Shown: positions 1-8,644 of the stretch, piece after piece | Position numbering within the stretch: the first letter of the stretch is position 1 | How the letters are laid out: every line of letters starts with the position of its first letter | Origin: Microvirga soli | GTDB lineage: Bacteria > Pseudomonadota > Alphaproteobacteria > Rhizobiales > Beijerinckiaceae | Reading direction: 5' to 3' | NCBI RefSeq assembly: GCF_016734765.1 | Contig: NZ_JAERQE010000011.1 | Location: 62,001-126,000, forward strand | DNA length: 64,000 bases | Program-made: the position numbers and the translations under genes | Notes under the pieces: generated by a model | What the model was told of the DNA's origin: nothing | Databases searched by the model: none | Seen by the model: the letters and a program-made list of their open reading frames with translations, nothing else

Positions 1-206
1 CGTGGGGGTGTCCACCCCGGCCGCTCCGCCACAGCAGTGATATAGGTGTCCAGGCGGACCAACGGAAATCTTGCAGTCATCACGCAAGATTATTCGTTTT
101 CGTGATCCGGTTGAACGGCCTATCCTGCATGGGTGCGTCCTTGCGGCGCCCGGGCCCATGATCTGCGGGGCTGCCGTCGCTGCCGCAGGGCCGCTTGGAG
201 GCCATC

Positions 207-672
207 ATGAGATACAGGTCTGTCGACGAACTGCGCGGTGCATCCGTGGTCCAATCAACCCTGCCGCAACCGATGACGCGTGATGAACGGCTCGGACGCT
301 GGGCCATGCTGCTGGAGGCGAGACCCGACCGCCTGGTTCACACTTTGTCGGAAATCGAAACCAAGCATGGATGGCCGCCAGCGCGACGTCCTGCGTGCGG
401 ACAACTCGGCCCTGACCGTCGCGTTCGAAGATCCTGTCCTGCGGGACGAGGGTCTGCAAAGCGACACACTCGCCGATGCGATCACCTTCTTTGGGCTGTC
501 CGAATGCGACGCCCATTATGTGCTGTGTTCATGCCTCAACGGACAGACGATGACGGCGGGCGCTGCAGCGTTGAAGGTGCGTGGGCTGGCCGGTCAGAAG
601 GTGTCGCTGCTCGCAGCCTGCCTGATCGCTGGTGCGCTGATGGCAGTTCCGTTCGCGGTTTCCTTCATTTGA
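207..672 (+). pseudogene. Frameshifted small conserved-type protein with C-terminal membrane helix
   Basis: An ATG at 207 sits just downstream of a GGAGG-type ribosome site. It opens a frame reading MRYRSVDELRGASVVQ and onward to about position 370, after which that frame becomes Arg/Pro-rich noise. The neighbouring forward frame continues sensibly from about 370 (RADNSALTVAFEDPVLRDEG) to a stop at 672 and ends in a hydrophobic stretch of about 20 residues, probably a membrane helix. Joined, the product would be about 155 residues. I read this as one gene broken by a single-base indel near 355-375, or as a sequencing error there. I cannot assign a function. The two-part reading is inference; the frame change is seen directly. 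Confidence 0.5.
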
Positions 673-1027
673 GTCCGGGTCCTGACAGCGCATGGACGAC
701 GAACCCAGAGGCTTCAGGACGGGACCACCCATCTCAGCCCCCGATGGGACACCGGCGACCCGTGAAGTCGAGCGGGATGGTGCGGAAAGATGCATCATGG
801 GTTTCAAGCCCGTGGCGTCGCGGTTCATGAGGCCTGAAGCGACGACGCGCTGCCGTCTCGTCGGCATCGGAAGGCGTTGATGGCATGATCAGGTCCTGCG
901 GCTCCACTTTCCGTTAGCGAGGGAGATCCGCACGTGAGCCCAGATTGATTGGGGCCCAGAAGGTGCGCATCTATAGGATAACTGGTTTTGATTGACATTT
1001 GAGTGCAGTTTCCTTGTTATAGAAGGC
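673..1027. other. Intergenic stretch, no gene seen
   Basis: Between the broken small gene and the LysR regulator I find no reading frame with protein-like composition. The last 60 bases are less GC-rich (about 950-1020) and probably hold the promoter of the LysR gene. Confidence 0.4.
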
Positions 1028-1876
1028 ATGGACATTGAGCTCGCCCGGACGTTTCTTGAAATCGTTTCGACGGGAAGCTTTGTTCGGGCCTCGGAGAGGC
1101 TGAACGTCAGTCAGACCACGGTCAGCGCGCGGGTCCGCAACTTGGAACAGCAGCTTGGCCGGCAGCTGTTCGTCCGCCACAAGGGTGGAGCCTCTCTGAC
1201 GCCGGCCGGCGAGCAGTTCCTGCGTCATGCACCCATGTTCGTTCAGTTGTGGCAACGGACGCTTCATCAGGTTGCGGTGCCGCCCGGCCGCCGCGCGGTG
1301 TTGACCGTCGGCAGCGAGGTGAGCCTCTGGCAGCCGCTTCTGCTGGACTGGGTCCAATGGATACGCCGTTCACTGCCGGATATCAGCCTTCGCGTGCATG
1401 TGGACGTTCCGCAGGACCTGATCAACCAGGTTGCATCCGGGCTCGTCGACGTTGCCATCATGTATGCGCCCCAGCAGCGGCCCGGACTGAGGGTCGATCT
1501 TCTGCGGGAGGAGAAGCTCGTGCTCCTCACAACCAACCTCGATGGACGCCTCCAGGACGGAACGGACTATGTGTACATGGACTGGGGGCCCGATTTCGTG
1601 CTTCACCACGGCATGAACTTTCCCGATGTCGTGCCGGATGTCTTTATCGATCTCGGCCCGCTCGCCCTTAACTATGTTCTTTCATCTGGCGGGTCCGGTT
1701 ACTTCAGGATGAGCGCGGTTGAGCCCTATATTGCATCCGGGCGGCTGCACCTGGTCCGTGACGCGCCCCAATTTTCTTATCCGGTCTATGCGGTGCATTC
1801 CGTCACGGCGGACATGTCCGTGGTGAGCCCCGCCTTGGGTGGCCTGCACACGATTTCAGGCATGAAAGCCGAGTGA
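1028..1876 (+). CDS. LysR-family transcriptional regulator
   Basis: This is a cytoplasmic DNA-binding regulator of about 282 residues, normal for LysR proteins. The N-terminal winged helix-turn-helix is clear: ARTFLEIVSTGSFVRASERL followed by NVSQTTVSARVRNLEQQLG and RQLFVRHKGGASLTPAG (about residues 4-65). The rest matches the two-lobed effector-binding domain. The ATG at 1028 (MDIELART) is preferred over an upstream in-frame start because family members begin with this motif. The ligand and targets cannot be read from the sequence. The gene stands alone, with no divergent partner, so it may control itself or distant genes. Confidence 0.9.
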   Translation: MDIELARTFLEIVSTGSFVRASERLNVSQTTVSARVRNLEQQLGRQLFVRHKGGASLTPAGEQFLRHAPMFVQLWQRTLHQVAVPPGRRAVLTVGSEVSLWQPLLLDWVQWIRRSLPDISLRVHVDVPQDLINQVASGLVDVAIMYAPQQRPGLRVDLLREEKLVLLTTNLDGRLQDGTDYVYMDWGPDFVLHHGMNFPDVVPDVFIDLGPLALNYVLSSGGSGYFRMSAVEPYIASGRLHLVRDAPQFSYPVYAVHSVTADMSVVSPALGGLHTISGMKAE

Positions 1877-2157
1877 AGCAGCGGGGGCCCGCATTTGCAA
1901 GCTTGGTTCTCTGCTCGCAAATCAGGGTGGGGTATCATCAGGGGCAGGTTTCGGCGCGAGCTGAACGAGCTCCCCAGTACCGAAGTGCGGCGCGTCAGGT
2001 GCATCAAGCCTTCAGAGGCGCATCCCTGAGGACCCCCAAATAAGCCTGGAAATGGTCTGAGGAAGGAAAGACCGTTCCGGTCGCGGATCTGCTCCGATGC
2101 GGAGGTAGCATTCTGCCCGGTCCACCCCACATGACCTTGGCAGCAAAGGAGGCCTGA

Positions 2158-2598
2158 ATGGAACTGACCGGACTGGTTGCCAATGCCATTCTTTCCGCCG
2201 CCGCGGATGCGGTCGTGGCGACCGACCGCGAGGGTATCATCCGCGTGTGGAACCCCGGGGCCGAACGGGTCTTCGGCTACCACGCCGACGAGGCGCTGGG
2301 TCAATCGCTGGATCTCATCATCCCGGAGCGCCTGCGCGCCCGCCATTGGGATGGCTTCCGGCACGTCATGGCAACCGGCGAGAGCCATTACGGCGCAGGC
2401 GATCTCCTGTCTGTCCCGGGCCTTCGCAAGGATGGCCAACGCATCTCGCTGGAGTTCACCATCGTGCCGCTCAAGGACGAACAGGGGCAGATGCACGGAC
2501 TCGCCGCGGTCATGCGTGACGTGACCAGCCGCTTTGAGGAGATCAGAAGCCTGAAGCAGAAGCTGGCAAACGCAAGCGCTCCACCGAGCCCCCACTGA
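2158..2598 (+). CDS. Stand-alone PAS-domain sensor protein
   Basis: The 146-residue protein is essentially one PAS domain: ADAVVATDREGIIRVWNPGA at about residue 18, then RVFGYHADEALGQSLDLIIP, and the PAC-type segment ending in VMRDVTSRFEE. A short C-terminal helix follows. There is no kinase, GGDEF or DNA-binding domain, so it probably acts as a small sensor that passes a signal by protein contact. An AAAGGAGG ribosome site precedes the ATG. The DUF488 gene starts 5 bases after its stop, so the two are likely co-transcribed. The cofactor or ligand is not evident. Confidence 0.85.
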   Translation: MELTGLVANAILSAAADAVVATDREGIIRVWNPGAERVFGYHADEALGQSLDLIIPERLRARHWDGFRHVMATGESHYGAGDLLSVPGLRKDGQRISLEFTIVPLKDEQGQMHGLAAVMRDVTSRFEEIRSLKQKLANASAPPSPH

Positions 2599-2603
2599 CG
2601 GGC

Positions 2604-3146
2604 ATGACAAACCCGTTCTACACCATCGGGCATTCCACCCGCTCCATTCCGGAGTTCGCGGATCTCCTGCGCGAGGCCAACGTCCGTCTTGTGGTGGACG
2701 TCCGGACCGTTCCGCGCTCCCGGACGAACCCGCAGTTCAACCGTGATGCCTTGCCCGACAGCCTGGCGGGTTATCAGATCGGCTACGAGCACATCGCCGA
2801 GCTCGGCGGGCTGCGCGGCAGGCAGCGCCAGATGCCCCCTTCCCCTAATGAGTATTGGGAGAACAAGAGCTTCCGGAACTATGCCGACTACGCCTTGAGC
2901 GACACATTCCGCTCCGGCTTGGCGCGGCTGCGCGATCTCGGCGGTGCGAGCGTCACGGCGATTATGTGCGCCGAGGCGGTGTGGTGGCGTTGCCACCGGC
3001 GGATCATCACCGACTACCTGCTCGCCTCCGGGTGCGGCGTGTTCCACATCCTTGGACCCGGCAAGATCGAGCCGGCGTCCCTCACGCCCGGCGCCCGCCC
3101 CTCCCCTGATGGAATTCTTTACCCCGCCCGGGACCAAGCCTCCTGA
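2604..3146 (+). CDS. DUF488 family protein
   Basis: The 180-residue protein shows the DUF488 signatures: YTIGHSTRSIPEF at the N-terminus, VVDVRTVPRSRTNPQFN, an LGGLRGR segment, FRNYADYAL, and the conserved Cys/Glu and Cys-His pair in MCAEAVWWRCHRRII near residue 125. The family is widespread but its biochemical role is not settled; the conserved Cys, His and Arg residues suggest an enzyme. It lies immediately downstream of the PAS gene and is probably in the same operon. It is convergent with the symporter gene that ends at 3197. Confidence 0.9.
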   Translation: MTNPFYTIGHSTRSIPEFADLLREANVRLVVDVRTVPRSRTNPQFNRDALPDSLAGYQIGYEHIAELGGLRGRQRQMPPSPNEYWENKSFRNYADYALSDTFRSGLARLRDLGGASVTAIMCAEAVWWRCHRRIITDYLLASGCGVFHILGPGKIEPASLTPGARPSPDGILYPARDQAS

Positions 3147-3196
3147 GACACCCCGGCTGAGCCGGCGCGCACCTGTCGTCTGCACTCCCGGACACT

Positions 3197-4174
3197 TCAT
3201 CCAGAAACTGCCATCGTCGCCCCATTCTGCGCATAGCGCCGGGCAAGAACCGCGCCCACGAGGATCTGGATCTGGTTGTAGAACATGATGGGCAGCACGA
3301 TCATGCCGAAGCCCGGCGCAGTGGCGAACAGCACCTTGGCCAGGGGCAGGCCTGATGCTAGGCTCTTCTTCGAACCGCAAAACACCGCCGCGATCTCGTC
3401 TCCCCGAGAGAAGCCGAAGCGGCGGGCGATGTACGCGGTGACGGCCAGCACGACGGTCAACAGAACCAGACACAGCACCGCCGTCAGGGCCACACTGGCA
3501 GGCGGAAGCCGGGACCACAGGCCGTCGACCACCGACTGCGAGAATGCCGCATAGACAATCAGCAGAATGATCGCCTGATCGAACTGGCCGATCCGGCGCT
3601 CGTGCCGGGCCATGACCCGGGACAGCCATGGGCGGACAATCTGGCCGGCGGCAAAGGGGACCAGGAGCTGGAGAACCACGTCGCCCAAGGCCCTGGTGAG
3701 GTCGAAGCCGCTCTCGACCGAGGTCCGAGTCATCAGAGACAGCAGCACGGGCGTCAGCAGTAGGCCAAAGACGTTGGACGCCGCCGAGCTGCAGATGGCG
3801 GCCGGCACGTTGCCCTTCGCCATGGCGGTGAAGGCAATGGAGGATGACACCGCCGACGGCAGCGCCGCCAGGTAAAGGAAGCCCAGCAGAAGGTCCGCGG
3901 GTACCCATGCTGATGGCAGCACGCCTAACGGCATCACGGCCACGGGAAACACCACGAACGTGATGGCGAAGATGAAGAGGTGCAGCCGCCATTGGATGAG
4001 GCCCTGAATCACCACCTCCCGCGGAAGGGCCGCGCCATGGACGAAGAAGAGCAGCGCGATGCCGAGGATCCCCAGAGTGTCAAGGATCTCGGCGCTGGTG
4101 CCCTGCGCGGGAAGGACGCTGGCCACGGCGACTGCCGCCATGATCAGCAGGAGAAACGGGTCGATCTTACGCAT
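3197..4174 (-). CDS. Bile acid:sodium symporter (BASS) family transporter
   Basis: The 325-residue integral membrane protein has about ten hydrophobic segments and the BASS-type motifs FFVHGAALPRE (first repeat) and FCGSKKSLASGLPLAKVLF (second repeat). It resembles the YfeH/SBF-like group (PF13593), which probably carries organic anions with sodium; the substrate cannot be read. The start is set at MRKIDPFLLL because the 51 residues upstream in frame are Arg/Pro-rich and not family-like. It is the last gene of a leftward set with the DUF1275 gene and a 50-residue membrane protein, divergent from a GntR regulator. Confidence 0.85.
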   Translation of the reverse strand: MRKIDPFLLLIMAAVAVASVLPAQGTSAEILDTLGILGIALLFFVHGAALPREVVIQGLIQWRLHLFIFAITFVVFPVAVMPLGVLPSAWVPADLLLGFLYLAALPSAVSSSIAFTAMAKGNVPAAICSSAASNVFGLLLTPVLLSLMTRTSVESGFDLTRALGDVVLQLLVPFAAGQIVRPWLSRVMARHERRIGQFDQAIILLIVYAAFSQSVVDGLWSRLPPASVALTAVLCLVLLTVVLAVTAYIARRFGFSRGDEIAAVFCGSKKSLASGLPLAKVLFATAPGFGMIVLPIMFYNQIQILVGAVLARRYAQNGATMAVSG

Positions 4175-4217
4175 GATTGGATCCTGTTGGATTGTGGAGG
4201 GCAGTCGGCCGCAGGGC

Positions 4218-5057
4218 TCAGTAGTACGGCCACACCTGGGGATGATCCGGGTCTGGATCGCAATGCCGACGGCATTCCCGCGGACGTGCCGGGTGGGACT
4301 GTGCTCTCGCCAGCACGGGCACCGCACTGAGCATCGCGAGACTGGCGACCAATGCGGCCGGAACCGTCAGGGCCATCAGACCAAAGGCGCCGTGCAGGGT
4401 TGCGCCGGCCGCGGCCCCGGGCACGAGTGTGCCACAGAGGAGGGCATGGCCTCCCAATTGCCATGGCCGTGCCCTGCCGCTCAGGGTCTGACCCAACGCC
4501 TTTCCCAGGCTCACCAGCGTGCCGGTAATGAAGGTCGCGCCCAGCCGCACACCATCCACCGGCTGCATGACGGTGTTCTGCACGCCCATTGCCGCCACGA
4601 GCGGAAGGATCGAGGTGGAGATAGGCCATCCGGAATTGGCCAGAAGAGCGGCCCCCGCCAGAAGGAGCGCCTCCAGCAACAGGACAGCCGGGAGGCGCCA
4701 TGCTTCAGCGAGACTGGCCAGGACGGTCGCAACCGCGACGCCCCCCAGGAACGAGCCGATCATCAACGCGCCCTGGTGGACCGGACTCCATTGGCCGTCG
4801 CCCAGTCCGACGCCGAGCGACATGCTGGCCCCGCTCATGAAAGACGCGAACAGCCCGCCTAGGCCGATGTACCCAATGGCGTCAACAAAGCCGGCCAGGG
4901 CCGTCAGCAACCCACCCATGGCAATCTGGTCCGCCTTATCGGCGAGCGGCAGCCGGACGTCCGATGCCGTGCGGCAGCTGGATGGCATCGTCTCGCTACT
5001 GCGGCAAAGCATGGCAGCCTCCCCGAGCCGGGTGCCGGACGTGGCGTTCGCGTCCAA
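4218..5057 (-). CDS. YoaK/DUF1275 family membrane protein
   Basis: The 279-residue protein has five or six membrane segments and typical DUF1275 elements: GLLTALAGFVDAIGYIGLGG, then FASFMSGASMSLGVGL, and GVQNTVMQPVDGVRLGATFI with TGTLVSLGKAL. Family members are inner-membrane proteins of unknown transport role. The first about 40 residues are not hydrophobic and the true start may be a later Met (for example MLCRSSETM). It lies between a small membrane protein gene upstream and the BASS symporter downstream, all leftward, so the three may form one operon under the divergent GntR regulator. Confidence 0.85.
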   Translation of the reverse strand: MDANATSGTRLGEAAMLCRSSETMPSSCRTASDVRLPLADKADQIAMGGLLTALAGFVDAIGYIGLGGLFASFMSGASMSLGVGLGDGQWSPVHQGALMIGSFLGGVAVATVLASLAEAWRLPAVLLLEALLLAGAALLANSGWPISTSILPLVAAMGVQNTVMQPVDGVRLGATFITGTLVSLGKALGQTLSGRARPWQLGGHALLCGTLVPGAAAGATLHGAFGLMALTVPAALVASLAMLSAVPVLARAQSHPARPRECRRHCDPDPDHPQVWPYY

Positions 5058-5069
5058 TCATTCCATCCC

Positions 5070-5222
5070 TCACAGAACCCGAAAGAAGCCGTCGATGACG
5101 ATCCAGACGAACATCGGGTAGAGCGCAAGTCCCAGGGTGGTGCCGATGCGGCGGCCCCAGCGGACAGCCGGATCATGGGATGGCTCATCGCCGAAAAACC
5201 GGTCGACAACTGTGGCTCTCAT
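5070..5222 (-). CDS. Small membrane protein, 50 residues
   Basis: A short leftward frame reads MRATVVDRFFGDEPSHDPAV, then a basic RWGRRIG and a single hydrophobic segment (TTLGLALYPMFVWIVIDGFF). It ends 12 bases upstream of the DUF1275 gene and starts 96 bases from the divergent GntR gene, which fits a first gene in the same operon. It has clean protein-like composition and no competing frame. I do not recognise a family; a role as a small partner of the membrane proteins downstream is only a guess. Confidence 0.55.
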   Translation of the reverse strand: MRATVVDRFFGDEPSHDPAVRWGRRIGTTLGLALYPMFVWIVIDGFFRVL

Positions 5223-5285
5223 CAGGCGTTCTCCTCGGCTTCCTGCTCCACCGCGGCTTTCGCGCTGGATCCAGACCTGCTACAT

Positions 5286-5306
5286 AGACCCAACATAAAT
5301 TGGTCT
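5286..5306. promoter_or_regulatory. Candidate operator between GntR gene and divergent operon
   Basis: An imperfect inverted repeat AGACC-N11-GGTCT lies in the 96-bp divergent intergenic region, just upstream of the GntR start at 5319. A further direct AGACC copy lies at 5273-5277. GntR/FadR-type regulators often bind such palindromes next to their own gene, so this is a reasonable operator candidate, but the spacing is wider than a classic FadR box. Confidence 0.3.
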
Positions 5307-5318
5307 GAATGCGAAGCG

Positions 5319-6029
5319 ATGCCCGGAACACGCCTGTCGGCGAATGATGCCACTCGGCGCCTGCGTGCCCATCTGCGGCAGCGGGCATACGGCCCGCAGG
5401 ACAAGCTGGAGCCGGAGCGGGTCTTGGCGCCCAGGATCGGCTGCAGCCGCGAAACCCTGCGGGCGGCGCTTGATGTGCTGGAGAAGGAAGGCCTGATCTG
5501 GCGGCACGTGGGCCAGGGCACCTTCGTTGGCCCTCGCCCGGCCCATGAGCCGATCCGCCCGTCGGTCCTGGCCGAGATGGCCTCAGCCGCCGATGTGCTC
5601 GACGCCCGACTCCTGATCGAACCGCCCATCGCGGGCGAGGCGGCGCTGCGCGCAACCCCCAACGAGATCGCCCTTCTGCGTGCCGACGCGCTGAGGAGCA
5701 GCCAGGCGCCCGACTGGCAGGCCTACGAGCAAGCTGACGACGCCTTCCACAAAGGGATCGCCCGGATCACCGGCAATCCGCTGCTGATCGCCTTCCTCGA
5801 TGTTCTGTCATCGGTGCGCGGCCGCGCCCGCTGGCAGCGGCAGCACGACCTCGCATTTCGCCGAGCACGCAAGAAGGAATACGCGGCGCAGCAGGGGCGC
5901 ATGCATCTGGCCATCGTGGACGCCATCGCAGCGCGAGATCCCAAGGCGGCACATCGGGCCATGTTCGACCACCTGAGCGCCATCCGGAGCATCATGGTTC
6001 ATGAAGGAGCCGGTCAGGCAGGCGGGTGA
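5319..6029 (+). CDS. GntR family (FadR subfamily) transcriptional regulator
   Basis: The 236-residue protein has an N-terminal winged HTH (LEPERVLAPRIGCSRETLRA, then ALDVLEKEGLIWRHVGQGTF) and a C-terminal all-helical FCD-type domain with the metal-ligand pattern of the family: DDAFHKGIARITGN, an RMHLAIVDAIAARD segment and AHRAMFDHL. FadR-group regulators usually respond to small carboxylates. The ATG at 5319 is chosen because the upstream in-frame residues are not domain-like. It is divergent from the small membrane protein, DUF1275 and BASS symporter genes and may control them. Confidence 0.9.
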   Translation: MPGTRLSANDATRRLRAHLRQRAYGPQDKLEPERVLAPRIGCSRETLRAALDVLEKEGLIWRHVGQGTFVGPRPAHEPIRPSVLAEMASAADVLDARLLIEPPIAGEAALRATPNEIALLRADALRSSQAPDWQAYEQADDAFHKGIARITGNPLLIAFLDVLSSVRGRARWQRQHDLAFRRARKKEYAAQQGRMHLAIVDAIAARDPKAAHRAMFDHLSAIRSIMVHEGAGQAGG

Positions 6030-6116
6030 ATGACCACCTTCTACCTCATTGCGGACGTTCGCTCTTCTTCCGCTCCGTGCCAATTCCTGACCTTCAAAGT
6101 ATGTCCAAGCTTGCCC

Positions 6117-6140
6117 TGAAGCGTTGCATGCAACGCTTCA
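6117..6140. repeat. Perfect 24-bp palindrome between convergent regulator genes
   Basis: The sequence TGAAGCGTTGCA followed by its exact reverse complement forms a 24-base perfect palindrome with no loop. It lies in the 206-bp gap between the ends of the GntR and LysR genes. It has no T-run after it, so it is not a standard terminator; it could be a protein-binding site or part of a dispersed repeat. Confidence 0.6.
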
Positions 6141-6235
6141 ATCTGGCCTGAACCCTTGCAGGCTTAGGAAACCTGATTGCTTGTAGCCACTTGTAATCTG
6201 ACCATTCGGGTGGTGCCGCTTTGCGCGCATTCCTC

Positions 6236-7183
6236 TCAAATGCATTCAGGGCCCGTAAGCATCCGCGATGTCACCTCATGTGCTCGTGCAACAAACGTCC
6301 CGAGCACTGGGCTCATGCTCCTCCCTTGCAGCTTCACCAAGCCCACCGGGCGTTCAGTCTCAGGAAGCTCCAGTGGGATTGCGACTATGGCAGGTTGAGC
6401 ACCGGGAAAACGCAACATGGCTCTCGGAAGAAGCGTCAGGTGAGGACCACCGCTCATCAGGCTCAGCCGCAGTTGAAGGGAGGGGGCCACCACAGCAGCG
6501 CGGGGCGGCTCAAGTCCACGCACCCGAAAGATCTCGGCTCCAAATCGACCGAGCACCGTCTCCGGAGGGGGAAGAACCCAGGGCTGATCGATGAGATCGG
6601 CCAGGCTGATTGACTGGCGTCTTGACCATGGATTGTGTGCTCCCGCCGCCACCACAAGTGGGTCAGCAAACAGCACCTCCATCTCTAGGTCGCTTTCGGC
6701 ATCAAGCTCCGGCATGCGCGTGAGCGCTACGTCCAGCCGCCGCTCGCGTATTGCCTCGTAAAGCACCGCTGTGTCGCCAACCATCACCTGAAACCGGATC
6801 TTGGGCATCAGAGCCAGAAGTTCGTTGATGATGACGGCCAACACTGGCGTGACGGGCTCGGGAGCGCCGACCCTCAGCTCCCCTTGCGTCGGATCCCGCA
6901 GGAACTCGATCTCGGCGAGCCCCTGCCTCAGGTCATCGAACACGGCGGCCCCATGCCTCAGCAGGGCACGCCCGTAGGCGGTCACCTCGACACCTCTCGG
7001 CGTCCGGTCGAGCACGGGCACGCCGAGCGTATGCTCCAGATCGGCAATGGCCTTCGAAACGGCAGGCTGTGAGACGGCCAACCGCTCGGCGGCCTTGGAC
7101 ATGCTCCCGGCCTCCGCGATCACTTGCAGCGTGTGAAGGTCCCGCAGCCGCAATCGCCGGCCGATGCGCTCGTCCCACTGCAT
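6236..7183 (-). CDS. LysR-family transcriptional regulator (GbpR/CbbR-like type)
   Basis: The 315-residue protein starts with MQWDERIGRRLRLRDLHTLQ and has a clear LysR HTH (AEAGSMSKAAERLAVSQPAV, then SKAIADLEHTLGVPVLDRTP). The long effector domain includes LRVGAPEPVTPVLAVIINEL. The gene is divergent from the PQ-loop, TctC-type and MBL genes at 7282-9523 with a 98-bp shared intergenic region, the usual layout for LysR proteins and their targets, so it probably controls that cluster. The effector is unknown; a carboxylate bound by the TctC protein is an obvious guess. Confidence 0.9.
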   Translation of the reverse strand: MQWDERIGRRLRLRDLHTLQVIAEAGSMSKAAERLAVSQPAVSKAIADLEHTLGVPVLDRTPRGVEVTAYGRALLRHGAAVFDDLRQGLAEIEFLRDPTQGELRVGAPEPVTPVLAVIINELLALMPKIRFQVMVGDTAVLYEAIRERRLDVALTRMPELDAESDLEMEVLFADPLVVAAGAHNPWSRRQSISLADLIDQPWVLPPPETVLGRFGAEIFRVRGLEPPRAAVVAPSLQLRLSLMSGGPHLTLLPRAMLRFPGAQPAIVAIPLELPETERPVGLVKLQGRSMSPVLGTFVARAHEVTSRMLTGPECI

Positions 7184-7281
7184 GAGGCTCTTCCGAAAAG
7201 TTATAGGCCCATTCCAGAATACGAATTCTCTTTATAGCTCAACCAGGCAACACTCACGACATAAATGATGCGGAGGCGGCT
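7184..7281. promoter_or_regulatory. Divergent promoter region with candidate LysR box
   Basis: The 98-bp gap between the divergent LysR gene and the PQ-loop gene is AT-richer than its surroundings. It contains AGAAT-N4-ATTCT (7216-7229), a short palindrome of the kind LysR regulators use. A GGAGG ribosome site precedes the ATG at 7282. Confidence 0.4.
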
Positions 7282-7662
7282 ATGACCTTGGGCGAGGCTG
7301 CGTTTCTGGCGTTCTCGGCGTGTAACTTTCTGCGGCTGGGGTCCTATGTGCCCCAGATCATCCGTGTGGCACGTGACCAGCACGGGGCGTCATGCATCTC
7401 GTTCACGTCGTGGTCGATTTTCCTCTTAGCCAACAGCACGACGGCGGCTCATGCGGCGGTCAACCTCGGGGACGGTTTGCTGGCCCTGATCAGCGCAGTG
7501 AACGCCATCTGCTGCCTGGCCATCGTCGGTCTCACAGCCTGGAAGCGTGCCGCTCTGAGGTCGGATCTCTGGCCTCGGGTGCTCTCCTGCCTGCCGCGTT
7601 ACCCATACCGTTGGCCTCGGCGGCAAGCCACCGCCTCATGGTCGGGCCAGCGGCAATCCTAG
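7282..7662 (+). CDS. PQ-loop (SemiSWEET-like) small membrane protein
   Basis: The first about 90 residues have the layout of a three-helix PQ-loop unit: a first helix with GSYVPQIIRV, the SFTSWSIFLLAN segment, and a third hydrophobic helix ending in AWKRAAL. SemiSWEETs are about 90 residues and dimerise to carry sugars or similar solutes. Here the frame runs on for some 35 Arg/Trp-rich residues to 126, which are not part of the fold; they could be a real tail or the result of a lost stop. It is the first gene of a rightward cluster with the TctC-type protein and MBL hydrolase. The substrate is unknown. Confidence 0.65.
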   Translation: MTLGEAAFLAFSACNFLRLGSYVPQIIRVARDQHGASCISFTSWSIFLLANSTTAAHAAVNLGDGLLALISAVNAICCLAIVGLTAWKRAALRSDLWPRVLSCLPRYPYRWPRRQATASWSGQRQS

Positions 7663-7672
7663 GGAGGTTCTC

Positions 7673-8632
7673 ATGAAATGGATGCTCGCTCCTATCCTGG
7701 CCCTGGTTGCTGGCTTGGTCTCCTCCGGGAGTTCGGCAACGGAAGCGGTCCGGCTTGTCATGCCGTTCGCCGCCGGCTCCGCCACGGACGCTCTCTCCAG
7801 GGTCATTGCCGACGAACTTGAGACAGGCCTGGGCCGGGCGGTCGTGGTCGAGAACAGAACCGGCGCGGCCGGACGCGTCGGCGTGCAGGCCGTCAAAAGC
7901 GCTACCCCTGACGGAGCCACGCTCCTGTTCACCCCCATTGCTCCCATGGCCGTCTACCAGCACGTCTACCCAGTGCTGGGATACGATCCTGTTCAGGATT
8001 TTGAGCCGGTCTCGCAGGTAGCCACATTTGACTTTGCGGTCGCCGTGGGGGCTGAGATCCCGGCAGACTCTCTGTCCAGCTTGGTAGAATGGCTCAAGGC
8101 TCATCCTGGACGGGCCAACTACGGCACGCCGGGGGCCGGCACTCTTCCCCATTTCTTTGCCGTGCTGTTCGGCCGTGAGACAGGTCTGGATCTGCGTCAT
8201 GTTCCCTACCGGGGGACGTCGGCAGCCATCAACGACCTCCTCGCCGGCCAGCTCCCGATGGTCTTCACCAACACGGGCGAACTGCTGGAACTGCATAAGG
8301 CAGGGCGCATTCGGATCCTGGCGACTTCCAGCACCTCACGCTCGCCTTTTCTGCCGGGCGTTCCGACCTTCCAGGAGACGGGCTACGCGATTGCCGGAGC
8401 AGGCTGGCACGGTGTCTTTGCGCCCCGTGGCACACCCGCGGACGTTCTTGACCGGTTCAATCAGCTCATCACTGCTGCTTTGCAGAAGGAGCAGGTGAAA
8501 GAGCGGATCATCGCTATGGGATTTGAACCGACCGGGACATCCCGTTCACGGCTTGCCGAAATCCTGAACCGGGATGCAGCAATGTGGGCCCCGGCGGTGA
8601 AGGCAGCTCGCTTTACACCCGACCAGCAGTGA
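7673..8632 (+). CDS. Bug/TctC family periplasmic solute-binding protein
   Basis: The 319-residue protein has an N-terminal signal peptide (hydrophobic stretch ending near SSGSSATEAV) and the typical Bug fold motifs: LVMPFAAGSATDALSRVIAD, VENRTGAAGRVGVQAVKSA, DGATLLFTP and GTPGAGTLPHFFAVLFGRE. These proteins bind small carboxylates in the periplasm for tripartite tricarboxylate transporters or for signalling. No TctA/TctB membrane genes are nearby, so it is an orphan binding protein. A strong AGGGAGG site precedes the ATG. The next gene follows 12 bases later, which suggests co-transcription with the MBL hydrolase. Confidence 0.9.
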   Translation: MKWMLAPILALVAGLVSSGSSATEAVRLVMPFAAGSATDALSRVIADELETGLGRAVVVENRTGAAGRVGVQAVKSATPDGATLLFTPIAPMAVYQHVYPVLGYDPVQDFEPVSQVATFDFAVAVGAEIPADSLSSLVEWLKAHPGRANYGTPGAGTLPHFFAVLFGRETGLDLRHVPYRGTSAAINDLLAGQLPMVFTNTGELLELHKAGRIRILATSSTSRSPFLPGVPTFQETGYAIAGAGWHGVFAPRGTPADVLDRFNQLITAALQKEQVKERIIAMGFEPTGTSRSRLAEILNRDAAMWAPAVKAARFTPDQQ

Positions 8633-8644
8633 GAGGACCTGCCA

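Noticed and set aside
2388-3992. Minus-strand open frame of 534 codons
   Set aside because: Overlaps the PAS and DUF488 genes and the symporter in other frames; composition is Arg/Gly/Pro noise.
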